Positions 7,841 through 16,054 of a stretch of 53,471 nt of DNA are shown here, piece after piece. The translations under genes were made by a program, and so were the position numbers. The stretch is taken from positions 1 through 53,471 of the forward strand of contig PLSV01000204.1 in assembly GCA_003165235.1 (NCBI GenBank). Direction: 5' to 3'. A model generated the notes under the pieces. The model did not search any database and was not told the DNA's origin. It worked only from the letters and a program-made list of their open reading frames with translations. How positions within the stretch are numbered: the stretch's first letter is position 1; each line of letters begins with the position of its first letter. The DNA comes from Syntrophobacteraceae bacterium. GTDB lineage: Bacteria; Desulfobacterota; Syntrophobacteria; Syntrophobacterales; Syntrophobacteraceae.

Positions 7841-9061
7841 TCACGCCAGGTGAGGCTCCTTCTCTTCCGGCTCGAGCGCCGGAGCAAGTTTCGGGTCGGA
7901 AACCGCCAGCACAGGGAATCTCTGTAAAAAAGTGCAGACACAGAAGGCGAAAAGCCCAAGCCATCCCAGGGTGATCAGTACTTCAGATATTCCGAGCGGC
8001 AGCGACTTGCTCTTCACCAGCGAAGGGGTCACCAGCAGAAATTTTTCCAGCCAGATCCCGATCAGAATCCATACCGATATTGCCGTCATAAGGACAGGCT
8101 TCATTTTTATTTTTCTCAGGAGCAAAACCACGAAGGGGACTACGAAAAGCACAATGAGCACCGTCCACGCCAGCGCCGCCCATGGATCGTAGATAACGCG
8201 CCAGATCAAGTATCGGGTCTCATCGGGCAGATTGCCATACCAGATAACCAGGAACTGAACGTAGAAAAAATCCAGACCAACCACACAGAAGGAGAAAAGA
8301 AGCTTGCCGATGTCGTGAAACTGCTTTTTCTCGATAACTCTGCCCATACCCATTTTCTTGACGGCGAATGTGGACAGAATGGCCAAAAACGCAAGCCCCG
8401 CATAGAAGGAAATCACGAAATAATAAGCCCCGAAAAGCGTGCTGAACCACTCCGGGTTGAGCGACATCATCATGTCGAACGCCACCAGCGTCAAAATGAA
8501 CGCATAGAGGATGACGTATGCGGTTGACAGGGATTGCTGAGCGCGTTGGCGGTCCGGCGCGCCCGAAACCCCTCCCATATATTCCATGTCGCTTCTGACG
8601 GAATGGTAGGCGAGCAGAACCGCTGTGACAGTCATGGCAAGCAGCCCGACGCCCTCACGCGCGAAGAAAAAAGGCGTATTCAACCATGGCGCTTTTTGTT
8701 CTTCCGGATGGAGCACCCACCAGAAAGCATTCGCCCTTCCAAGGAAAAGAGGCCAAAGCAGGATGAAGGAAACGGGGAGAAAGAGGGCGACTGATTCTGA
8801 TAATCTCTTTACGGGCCTTCCCCAGGTCGCGTTTGTCAAAACGAGAATCGGCGAGAGCAGGAAAGTCCCGAATGCAAGGCCTGTCCAATAGACATAGTTG
8901 GTCAGATAAGCGGACCACGCCCTTGTGGCGTCACCTTCGAAAAGCTGGTGGAAAAACGCCGCTGCGCCTATAAGAAAAAGGACCAGGCTCAACGCTTTGA
9001 GTGTTCCCCAGTTTAGAGACTTTTTTGCAAGCTCGATTTCCGGGTAAAGCTCAGTCTTCAA
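7841..9061 (-). CDS. actF: Alternative complex III quinone-binding membrane subunit ActF
   Basis: This 406-residue protein has about ten transmembrane helices and the layout of ActF, the second NrfD-like quinol-binding subunit of alternative complex III. The start is a TTG at 9061 with AGGAGG nine bases upstream; the start overlaps the end of actD by eleven bases. Cues include the WSAYLTNYVYWTGLAFGTF region near the N-terminus and a helix-rich core with RYLIWRVIYDPWAALAW. It probably shares quinol oxidation with ActC. Confidence 0.8.
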   Translation of the reverse strand: MKTELYPEIELAKKSLNWGTLKALSLVLFLIGAAAFFHQLFEGDATRAWSAYLTNYVYWTGLAFGTFLLSPILVLTNATWGRPVKRLSESVALFLPVSFILLWPLFLGRANAFWWVLHPEEQKAPWLNTPFFFAREGVGLLAMTVTAVLLAYHSVRSDMEYMGGVSGAPDRQRAQQSLSTAYVILYAFILTLVAFDMMMSLNPEWFSTLFGAYYFVISFYAGLAFLAILSTFAVKKMGMGRVIEKKQFHDIGKLLFSFCVVGLDFFYVQFLVIWYGNLPDETRYLIWRVIYDPWAALAWTVLIVLFVVPFVVLLLRKIKMKPVLMTAISVWILIGIWLEKFLLVTPSLVKSKSLPLGISEVLITLGWLGLFAFCVCTFLQRFPVLAVSDPKLAPALEPEEKEPHLA

Positions 9062-9566
9062 TCTGACGGACCTCCTCAGCGCCCAGGTTCTTCAAGATGC
9101 TCGAAACCGGCTCGATATCGGCCTCAGCGCAATAAACCAAAATCCCGAAACGGTCCTGGCTGAAACGCTTGTCGTAATGCGGGGGAAGGCGCATTTTCGG
9201 CATCCTGTTCAGGAAAAGCAAACCTCCCAGCGTAAAAAAAACAGCTATCAGAATGAGAAACTCGAAACCCGGTATAACTGCCGGGATTACCGGGATCGGA
9301 GGCTTGCCGCCAACTATGAACCGCCACTGGGCGGCTGTGTACCAGGCAAGAGAAATCCCGATCAGGACCCCAAGAATTCCTCCGGTCAGGGTGTAGAAAC
9401 GACCGGGCCCCAGGAGCGGTTCGCCAAGCGCCTCCCGGATTTCTTCCGTCCTCATCGGGGAGTAAACCGCCTCAATAGGGACCTTCTGCTTCCTGAGGCC
9501 CTCTATGGCCGCGACAACCTCGTTGAGGTATGCGAAAATCCCGACTACAGCCAGTTTTTTAGCCAT
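9051..9566 (-). CDS. actD: Alternative complex III subunit ActD (DUF3341)
   Basis: The 171-residue protein has a soluble N-terminal domain (KKLAVVGIFAYLNEVVAAIEGL), two central transmembrane helices (about 63-82 and 100-122) around a short PPIPVIPAVIPGFEFLIL segment, and a C-terminal domain with RFGILVYCAEADIEP. This is the DUF3341 architecture of ActD. AGGA precedes the ATG. It lies 12 bases downstream of actC and overlaps actF. Confidence 0.85.
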   Translation of the reverse strand: MAKKLAVVGIFAYLNEVVAAIEGLRKQKVPIEAVYSPMRTEEIREALGEPLLGPGRFYTLTGGILGVLIGISLAWYTAAQWRFIVGGKPPIPVIPAVIPGFEFLILIAVFFTLGGLLFLNRMPKMRLPPHYDKRFSQDRFGILVYCAEADIEPVSSILKNLGAEEVRQIED

Positions 9567-9578
9567 CGATGTTTCCTA

Positions 9579-10940
9579 TTACTTTTTCCTGACCGGAACG
9601 GGTATCGCCTCCTTTGCCTCCGTTATCGAGATCGTAGGCAAAAACTTTGCGAAAAGGAGGAAAAGGAAAAAAAAGAGGCTGAATGAACCGATCAGGATGC
9701 CCCATTCAACTATGGATGGGTACTTATAAAGACCCCATGAGTAGGGGTCATATTCATGGGCTTCCGACCCCACAATAATCACCAGCCGCTCGAACCACAT
9801 TCCTATCAGCACCAGAACGCCTATGGAGAACAGGGCCGCCAGGTTTGTCCTGATTTTCTTGAAGAACAGGGCTATCGGAACCACAGCGTTGCAGACGATC
9901 ATCATCCAGAAGCACCAGGAATAGTAGCCTGTCATCCGCCACATGTACTGGGCCTGTTCGGCCTTGCCGCCTCCGTACCAGGCGATGAAATGCTCTACCA
10001 GGTAGGAGTAGCCGACTATAAGGCCCGTAAGGATGATCGTTTTGCCGATATTTTCGAGCACGTCGATCGTGATCAGGTTTTCGAACCTGAATATCCTGCG
10101 CATCGGAATGAGAAGCACCAGGACCATCGCAAGCCCGGAATGAATCGCGCCCGCAACGAAATAGGGGGCGAAAATCGTGCTGTGCCATCCTGGAACGATG
10201 CCCAGGGCGAAGTCTCAGGAAACGACGCTGTGCACGGAAATGACGAGCGGGGTGGCAAGGGCCGCAAACAGCAGGTAGGCGGTCCCGTAATGCCTCCAGG
10301 ACTTGCTGGAACCACTCCAGCCAAGTGAGAAAAAGCCGTATATCCTGTTTCTTATACCGGCGGTGCGGTCCCTGATGGTCGCCAGGTCCGGGACCATCCC
10401 GGTGTACCAGAAAAGGAAACTCACGGTTAGATAGGTAGAGACTGCAACAACGTCGAAAACCAGGGGTGACTGAAAATTGGGCCATAAATTCCGTTGGTTC
10501 GGGTATGGAAGTATCCAGTAAACCAACCAGACGCGCCCCAGGTGAATGAGCGGAAACAGGCCGGCTATCATTACCGCGAAAACTGTCATCGCTTCGGAAC
10601 TCCTGGAAATGGTCGTCCTCCAGGATGCCCGAAACAGAAACAAAATGGCCGAAATAAGGGTGCCGGAATGGGCGATGCCTACCCAAAATACAAAGTTCAC
10701 CAGGTAAGATCCCCACATCGTGGGGTGGGTAATGTTGGCCGCCCCGAGGCCCGTTGAGATCTGGTACGCCCAGGAAAAAGCGCCGACAAGAACGCCCAGC
10801 CCGGTAATCGCTACACAAAGCCAGTAAAAGCCGCCGGGGCTCCACATAGCCCCCAGTATCTGATCGTCTACAGCGCCGTAAGTAGTCAGATCCTGCGGCC
10901 CCGCCGCCTCGGCAACCCCATTGGAAACGTTCGCCCCCAT
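9579..10940 (-). pseudogene. actC: Alternative complex III NrfD-like subunit ActC, with in-frame TGA
   Basis: Two frames (10940-10215 and the frame ending at 9579) are in register and broken only by TGA at 10215-10217. Reading through gives a continuous 453-residue polysulfide-reductase/NrfD-type membrane protein: N-terminal [16 protein letters not shown], about ten helices, and HSVVS-stop-DFALGIVPGWHSTIF at the break. Relatives have an aromatic residue here, Trp as I recall, so TGG to TGA is the simplest cause. The remainder of the frame, through PVPVRKK, is uncorrupted. The start has AAGGGA upstream. ActC is the main quinol-oxidising, proton-path subunit, so a real stop should disable the complex; readthrough, sequencing error or a very recent mutation are alternatives. 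A short stem (CCTGG/CCAGG, 10189-10206) lies just after the TGA, but the residue is not one where selenocysteine is expected. Confidence 0.8.
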
Positions 10941-10965
10941 TGTGCAGGTCCCTTTAAAACATTAA

Positions 10966-13929
10966 TCAAACCGTAATCTTCTGAGTCACCCTTTTGAGGT
11001 AGATAACAGCAGGCTTGGTATTGAGGTGCGCCAGCACCTGGTAAGCCCTTACATCGTTAATCAGCTTCGATGCCCTGCTCTCCGGGTCAAGCAGGCTTCC
11101 AAAGATCAGGGCGCCGGTCGGGCAGGTCTGTGCGCATGCTGTCGTAAAGTCCCCGTCGCGCAATTTTTCGCGGCCTTTTACCTTGGCGTCGAGTTTTGCC
11201 TCTATGATTCTATGGACACAGAAGGAACACTTCTCCATTACGCCTTTCTGCCTAACCGTAACGTCGGGATTTAGCTGCCACTTGAGCGGTTCGGGCCGGG
11301 TGAAGGTATACCAGTTGAAACGCCGCACTTTGTAGGGATCGTTTTGAGAGCAGAAACGGGTTCCGAAGCAGCGATTGTAAATCTGGTTGTTTAGCCCTTC
11401 CTGGCTGTGATGCGGCGCGAAAATAGGGCACACATACTCACACGGCGCGTTGTCGCAATGCTGGCAAAGCATTACCAGCCATTTGGCGGCCTTTCCGTCA
11501 TCGTCGAAATATCTCTGGACCCTTATCCAGGACATCTCGCGCCCCTTAAGGACCTGCTCCCGTTTCACGACGGCGACATTATTTTCAGAGTAGCATGCGG
11601 CTACGCAGGCGCCGCAGCCGGTACAGCGGTCGAGGTCCACGACCATTGCCCAGCGATATTCTTTATACATTTGGCGCGGATAGAAATCTTTCGACTCCCG
11701 GTACCCATCCGGCAGGGGATAATAGAGGTTGGGCTTTTCTCCGGACGCCGCCATCCTGTTTCGCTCCTCCAGGCTTATTGCCACCGCCATCTCGCGGCCG
11801 TGCTGGAAGAAGCTTCCGTCGGTATTGGCGATATCGAAAGTCTCACCCGTTTTTTCGATCTCCGGATTCAGCCCTTGACGCAGGATAGCGCCGCAAACCG
11901 GGTCGATGTCCGGCGCCAGAAGCTCGAAAGGATTCGCCGGAAGCCCGTTTGCAAACCTGCCCAGGTTGGAATGCCCCTGGCCGACCGGTATTGCGACGAC
12001 GCCCTCCGGTACGGTGTAGATGGGCAGGGCTGGAATTCGGATGGTCCCATAATCCGTTTTCACCCGGAGGAGGTCTCCTTTATTCAGGCCCAATTTCCCG
12101 GCTGTCTCCGGATGAATCTCCAGCCATCCCCCCCAGGTCGCCTGGGTCATCGGGTCGGGGATCTCCTGGACCCACATGTGGTTGGCCATCCTGCCGTCAT
12201 AGAACTGTATCGTTGGATAGATGACCAGTGGAAGACCTGTTCCAGGCTTTTGCTCCGGGTCGGGAAAATTGAACGCCGGCACGGGCAGGGAGCGCGCCGG
12301 GCCGAGCCCGGCCTGCTCCGGCCAGTAGCCGCCCTGCATGACCAGCTTCCGCCAGAAGGCGTCGAATGATTCGCTCCCGGCCTCGGCCGATATTCGCGTC
12401 CAGTAGCCCTGGAGCGCCTCATAGAAATCCTTGAAGGGAAAGCTCTCTTCACCCTTCATCTTTTTGCCCGTGGAGATAAGAATATCCCCCATGTGCTTCG
12501 TATTGAAAACCGGTCCCATAACCGGCTGCATGAACCCTGTCACTCCCGGTCTTGGTGAATAATCGCCCCAGGATTCAAAGGAGTAATGGGTGGGCAGGAC
12601 CAGGTGGGCCAGGACGCCGGTCTCGTCAACCGCCGGAGAAAGCCCCGCCACGAAAGGCACGGCCTTCATCGCCCCTGCAAAATCCCATGACTTGGGGAGC
12701 GAAAAAACGGGATTCACTCCCCGGAAAAGGAAAACGTCCACTTCTCCAGAGCGCATCCGTTCGGCAAGGGTTTTGACTTCATCGGCCCGGGCGGCCAGGG
12801 TATGAGAGGATTCCCGGTTGAAATCGATCGCCGAAAGAGTCGCAGATTTGATAGTGCACAGCAGGTTTGCGGCAACCGCCGTTTCGGTCGCATTGGGCAG
12901 ACATTGAGAAAGGCCTTCAGCGACCGCCAGAGGGCGAGCCGCCCCGGCAAACCTTTTGGCCACGGCTTCGATAAGGCCCGGATCGCACCCGGCTACAGCG
13001 GCTGACCTGTCAACGGGCCAGTTTCCAACCATCGATGCAAGCGCCTCCCTCCGATTCTCAGGCAGGCCCGGCGCCAGATTCTTGTCAAGAATTGACCGAA
13101 TGATTCCCAGCCCCACCGCGTACTCCGTTCCGGGGCGCGTCGCAATCCACAGGTCGGCATTGTTCGCCGTCATGGAAAGCCTCGGTCCGACGAAGACGAA
13201 GGTATTTTTTCTCTCACCCCTGATTGGGTGAAAAGATCCGTATTGGCGTTCAAATTCGAGATTGGATATCCAGGTTTCGAGAAAGCCCGCGTTAAAAGAG
13301 ATTAGAAAATCGAGTTCATCGAACCGGTAAGTCGGAATGGCGTCGCGGCCAAAAACCGCCTGGTTGGCTTTCTTCAGAGGCTCATAGGACCAGGGTTCAT
13401 ACATTATATGACCGTTTCGCTGGCCCATTTCACTCAGCCACAACCCTGTCAGATCGTGTAAAGATCCGGTCATCAGGTCGGTCATAACTACTATCCGGCC
13501 GTTCCCTCCCTTGCGGACCGCCTCAGACAATTTCGCGGCCAGGATTGCCTCGCCACTCTCCCAAGTGATGGGATCGAAACCGCCGGCCGCATTCCGCTGC
13601 ATCGGCCCCGTGAACCGGTCGGGGTTGTACAGGCCGTGCAGCGAAGCCTGTCCTCGCATGCAGAGTGCGCCTCCGCTGACCGGGTGTGCGGGATTGCCTT
13701 CCACCTTTACGATCCGCCCCTCACGATTCTTTGCGAGCATCCCGCATCCTGCCGGACACTCACGGCAGGTCGTAGCGTAGTACACCGCCTTTCCGGGAAC
13801 CACGTCTTCAGGCGGATGAATGTAGGGAATCAGATACCGCGTGGCCGGCTCGCCGCAGCCACTCAGCATAGCTCCTGTTCCAGCTATTCCGAATAGTTTC
13901 AGAAAATCCCGGCGGCGCATATCCAGCAT
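10966..13929 (-). CDS. actB: Alternative complex III molybdopterin-fold/Fe-S subunit ActB (fused B1-B2)
   Basis: The protein of about 987 residues starts with a twin-arginine signal (MRRRDFLKLFGIAGTGAML) ending in a cysteine. A molybdopterin oxidoreductase-type region follows with CRECPAGCGM and CMRGQASLHG; ActB proteins keep this fold without bound molybdenum. The C-terminal quarter is a ferredoxin-like domain with cysteine clusters CTGCGACVAAC, CQHCDNAPCEYVC, CSFCVHRI and CAQTCPTGAL, able to hold four clusters. I chose the ATG at 13929 (MLDMRRRD) or 13920; the longer frame to 14055 adds only non-signal sequence. It is the first gene of the respiratory operon and carries electrons between quinol sites and haems outside the membrane. 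Confidence 0.88.
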   Translation of the reverse strand: MLDMRRRDFLKLFGIAGTGAMLSGCGEPATRYLIPYIHPPEDVVPGKAVYYATTCRECPAGCGMLAKNREGRIVKVEGNPAHPVSGGALCMRGQASLHGLYNPDRFTGPMQRNAAGGFDPITWESGEAILAAKLSEAVRKGGNGRIVVMTDLMTGSLHDLTGLWLSEMGQRNGHIMYEPWSYEPLKKANQAVFGRDAIPTYRFDELDFLISFNAGFLETWISNLEFERQYGSFHPIRGERKNTFVFVGPRLSMTANNADLWIATRPGTEYAVGLGIIRSILDKNLAPGLPENRREALASMVGNWPVDRSAAVAGCDPGLIEAVAKRFAGAARPLAVAEGLSQCLPNATETAVAANLLCTIKSATLSAIDFNRESSHTLAARADEVKTLAERMRSGEVDVFLFRGVNPVFSLPKSWDFAGAMKAVPFVAGLSPAVDETGVLAHLVLPTHYSFESWGDYSPRPGVTGFMQPVMGPVFNTKHMGDILISTGKKMKGEESFPFKDFYEALQGYWTRISAEAGSESFDAFWRKLVMQGGYWPEQAGLGPARSLPVPAFNFPDPEQKPGTGLPLVIYPTIQFYDGRMANHMWVQEIPDPMTQATWGGWLEIHPETAGKLGLNKGDLLRVKTDYGTIRIPALPIYTVPEGVVAIPVGQGHSNLGRFANGLPANPFELLAPDIDPVCGAILRQGLNPEIEKTGETFDIANTDGSFFQHGREMAVAISLEERNRMAASGEKPNLYYPLPDGYRESKDFYPRQMYKEYRWAMVVDLDRCTGCGACVAACYSENNVAVVKREQVLKGREMSWIRVQRYFDDDGKAAKWLVMLCQHCDNAPCEYVCPIFAPHHSQEGLNNQIYNRCFGTRFCSQNDPYKVRRFNWYTFTRPEPLKWQLNPDVTVRQKGVMEKCSFCVHRIIEAKLDAKVKGREKLRDGDFTTACAQTCPTGALIFGSLLDPESRASKLINDVRAYQVLAHLNTKPAVIYLKRVTQKITV

Positions 13930-14361
13930 TTGCCAAAGCCCCAAAACTCTATAAGAAGGTAAATATCTTGATAAATAGTGAGAAAACAACCTGATGAGTC
14001 CCGCATACGGCCTGTGGAACTCTTTGCGAAAGAAAAATAATACTGCGGGTTTCAATTACAATAGTCTGTGATCGTGTTTCTATCCAAATTCCAATCGCAA
14101 TGCGGCGCCTTTCCCGATGAAACGCAGGAACATCCCCGGCAAAAACCGGACTCGCACACATGGTTTGGGCGCAGATTTATTTTTACTTGCTACTAAACGG
14201 ACAATTCCTGCTGTCGAGCAGATCGAGGCGACCGATTTGGATGCTGTCCAACGCGCTCGGCGTCACACTGAGCAGTCTATGCCCCCTTCGTATCGCACAG
14301 AGTTGTCGAAGGGGGCTTTGAGTTCCTTAGGCGATCCGGTTCCTATGCTTAGCGGGCATTG
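13930..14361. promoter_or_regulatory. Upstream region of the ACIII/oxidase operon
   Basis: No gene is supported in this stretch, which should hold the promoter of the minus-strand respiratory operon. I could not assign -35/-10 or a named operator with confidence. A perfect 10-bp inverted repeat at 14281-14290 and 14307-14316 (GCCCCCTTCG / CGAAGGGGGC, 16-base loop) lies in it and may be the terminator of the gene at 14362-14841 or a regulatory site. Confidence 0.4.
14281..14316. terminator. Inverted repeat, possible terminator
   Basis: Arms GCCCCCTTCG and CGAAGGGGGC pair perfectly with a 16-base loop. The hairpin lies about 45 bases downstream of the stop of the minus-strand gene 14362-14841. 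It lacks a clear T-run on either side, so rho-independent termination is uncertain. Confidence 0.4.
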
Positions 14362-14841
14362 TTAAAAGCCAGTGCCGTATATATACCAATCCCCCACACC
14401 TGCCTTTACCTTTTCTTCTCCTAACGCGCACGTTTCAAGAACGCTTGAACATTGGGCAGTCATTCCATGCTTCTCAACGGCGGCCGACGTCGCTTGCTGC
14501 GCCTCCAGCATCATCTTTGCGCCATTTTTCACCATCGTCTGGCCTTCCGCCATTGTGGCGCCGGTCAGCATGTCTGCGCCTTTGGCCACCATGTCATAGC
14601 CGTCCACCATCTTTTTTTCGGCCGCCGTCAACTCTGCGTCTTTCATTCCTTTCTTGTCCATTATATCCATCACCATTTTGTTTCCATCCACGATCTGCTT
14701 TGCGCCTTCAGTTATCGCCTTCTTGCCTTCCTGGAGTCCCTTGCCACTTTCCGCAGCTTGCAGAACTCCAGCGATAGCAAAAATGCCGATTGACAGACAA
14801 ACAATTAATGAAGTTATCAAAAACCTGCTGGGACTTTTCAT
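14362..14841 (-). CDS. Secreted helical hypothetical protein
   Basis: I chose the ATG at 14841 (MKSPSRFLITSL), which has a near-ideal TAAAGGAGCTATTCAG site upstream; an open frame extends to 14922 without one. The product has 159 residues: a signal peptide cleaved near LQAAES (about 28-33), then charged amphipathic helices rich in Lys, Met, Glu and Gly (KKAITEGAKQIVDGNKMVMD, MVKNGAKMMLEA). Two cysteines near the C-terminus (QCSSVLETC) may form a disulfide. I do not recognise the family; helical periplasmic proteins like this are often stress or binding proteins. Confidence 0.75.
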   Translation of the reverse strand: MKSPSRFLITSLIVCLSIGIFAIAGVLQAAESGKGLQEGKKAITEGAKQIVDGNKMVMDIMDKKGMKDAELTAAEKKMVDGYDMVAKGADMLTGATMAEGQTMVKNGAKMMLEAQQATSAAVEKHGMTAQCSSVLETCALGEEKVKAGVGDWYIYGTGF

Positions 14842-15146
14842 CTGAATAGCTCCTTTATCATCTTGGTGGGAAACAAAAACATCAAGGATGGATCTCGGAC
14901 TCTTAGTATCGAACCGCGGCATGAATCAGTAATCGGCTGGAATCACCCCCTCTGCAATGAGGTGTAATGGCCTGTAATCACTCTCCTAGGGGTACCTTTT
15001 CAGGCCGAGGAGCTTTGGGACCGTGCATTGGCTGCTCATGAACCTTGCGTCCCCCGGCCCATTTCCACAGCATTCATAGTTTTCCTAAACACGGTAATCC
15101 CCAATGTCAATCCGGGATGCTGTAGGATATTGTCGATAGTCTTTCG
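14842..15146. other. Intergenic stretch, nothing supported
   Basis: There is no coding or RNA gene I can support. It separates two same-strand genes and should contain the promoter for the secreted protein at 14362-14841. Confidence 0.4.
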
Positions 15147-15746
15147 TCATTCGGAAAAGCAAACGTCGCCCATGCAGAGCATTTCACGCATTTCCAGCGT
15201 CTTCCGCATGGCGTGTGCAATCATTATGATGGCCAGCCCGCTGTAGCTCAGATCGATCCCCACCATCACGCCGACCAGGGGTGCGCCGGGCGGCGCCCCC
15301 CAGACTGCGGCGCCGATGATCGCTGAGACGATCCCACTGGTCAGCCCCCATGTCCAATTCGATTCCCGGCGCAATCGCAGAGATAGGAAGATTTTCAGAA
15401 TTCCCTCCAGAACGGAGAAAATCGAAAGAAACAGCGTCAAGGCGCGGGCCTCGCCGGCCGCATACACTGCAATAGGAAGCACAAATATGAGATATAATAA
15501 TCCGAGCAAAAACTCGGGAACAAATCTCCCCTCGTGTCGAGACCAAAATGCATCCACGACAAGCATCCCTCCGCTGATCAGGAAAAAAGAGCCGATCAGG
15601 TTTTGAAGTGAAAAACCGGAATAGTAAGGCGCATAAAGCGCGGCCATGCCGACCGTCATCAGCGCCAAACCAATGGTGGCAAGCCACCCCAGGCGGTAAT
15701 GCATCAACTCCATATCGGCATGCCGCACATCGCGTTTTCTTTCCAT
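15147..15746 (-). CDS. HdeD/DUF308-family membrane protein
   Basis: The 199-residue product has six predicted transmembrane helices in paired hairpins, with Gly- and Ala-rich helices such as LIGSFFLISGGMLVVDAFW and a short basic linker SLRLRRESNW. This is the HdeD/DUF308 pattern; HdeD is linked to acid resistance in Escherichia coli, but the role here is unknown. Start choice is the ATG at 15746, with a GTG at 15749 as an alternative, both after GAGG. It is divergent from the nitric oxide reductase gene. Confidence 0.8.
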   Translation of the reverse strand: MERKRDVRHADMELMHYRLGWLATIGLALMTVGMAALYAPYYSGFSLQNLIGSFFLISGGMLVVDAFWSRHEGRFVPEFLLGLLYLIFVLPIAVYAAGEARALTLFLSIFSVLEGILKIFLSLRLRRESNWTWGLTSGIVSAIIGAAVWGAPPGAPLVGVMVGIDLSYSGLAIIMIAHAMRKTLEMREMLCMGDVCFSE

Positions 15747-16054
15747 CACTTTACATCCTCACAGATAAGCTAAGCGCAGTCCCTTCGGCTTTCGGTCCGG
15801 GGATCCACTATCATACAAATATTATAGTGACTGGCCGGACATCGGCAATGCAGCGGCCGCCGGCGACAAGAGATCTGTAATTTCGGCCGGCTATCCCGCG
15901 GCCTGGAATTCCAGCGTCACACTCCTTAAATTGGACGACAGCCGGATTCAGTCGCCCGGCGCCATACGGCCAATCGTAGAGGCAGCCGGCAGGGGCAATG
16001 TCACTTGGCGCCATAGCGCTCATGCCACCGAACACAACAAAGACAGGGGGAAGA
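15747..16054. promoter_or_regulatory. Divergent promoter region between HdeD and nitric oxide reductase
   Basis: About 300 bases separate two divergently transcribed genes, so promoters for both should lie here. I see no TTGAT-N4-ATCAA site and cannot place an NO-responsive operator by eye. Confidence 0.35.

Noticed and set aside
10215-10217. Selenocysteine at the actC TGA
   Set aside because: The position is aromatic in relatives and the short stem after it does not match a convincing SECIS layout.
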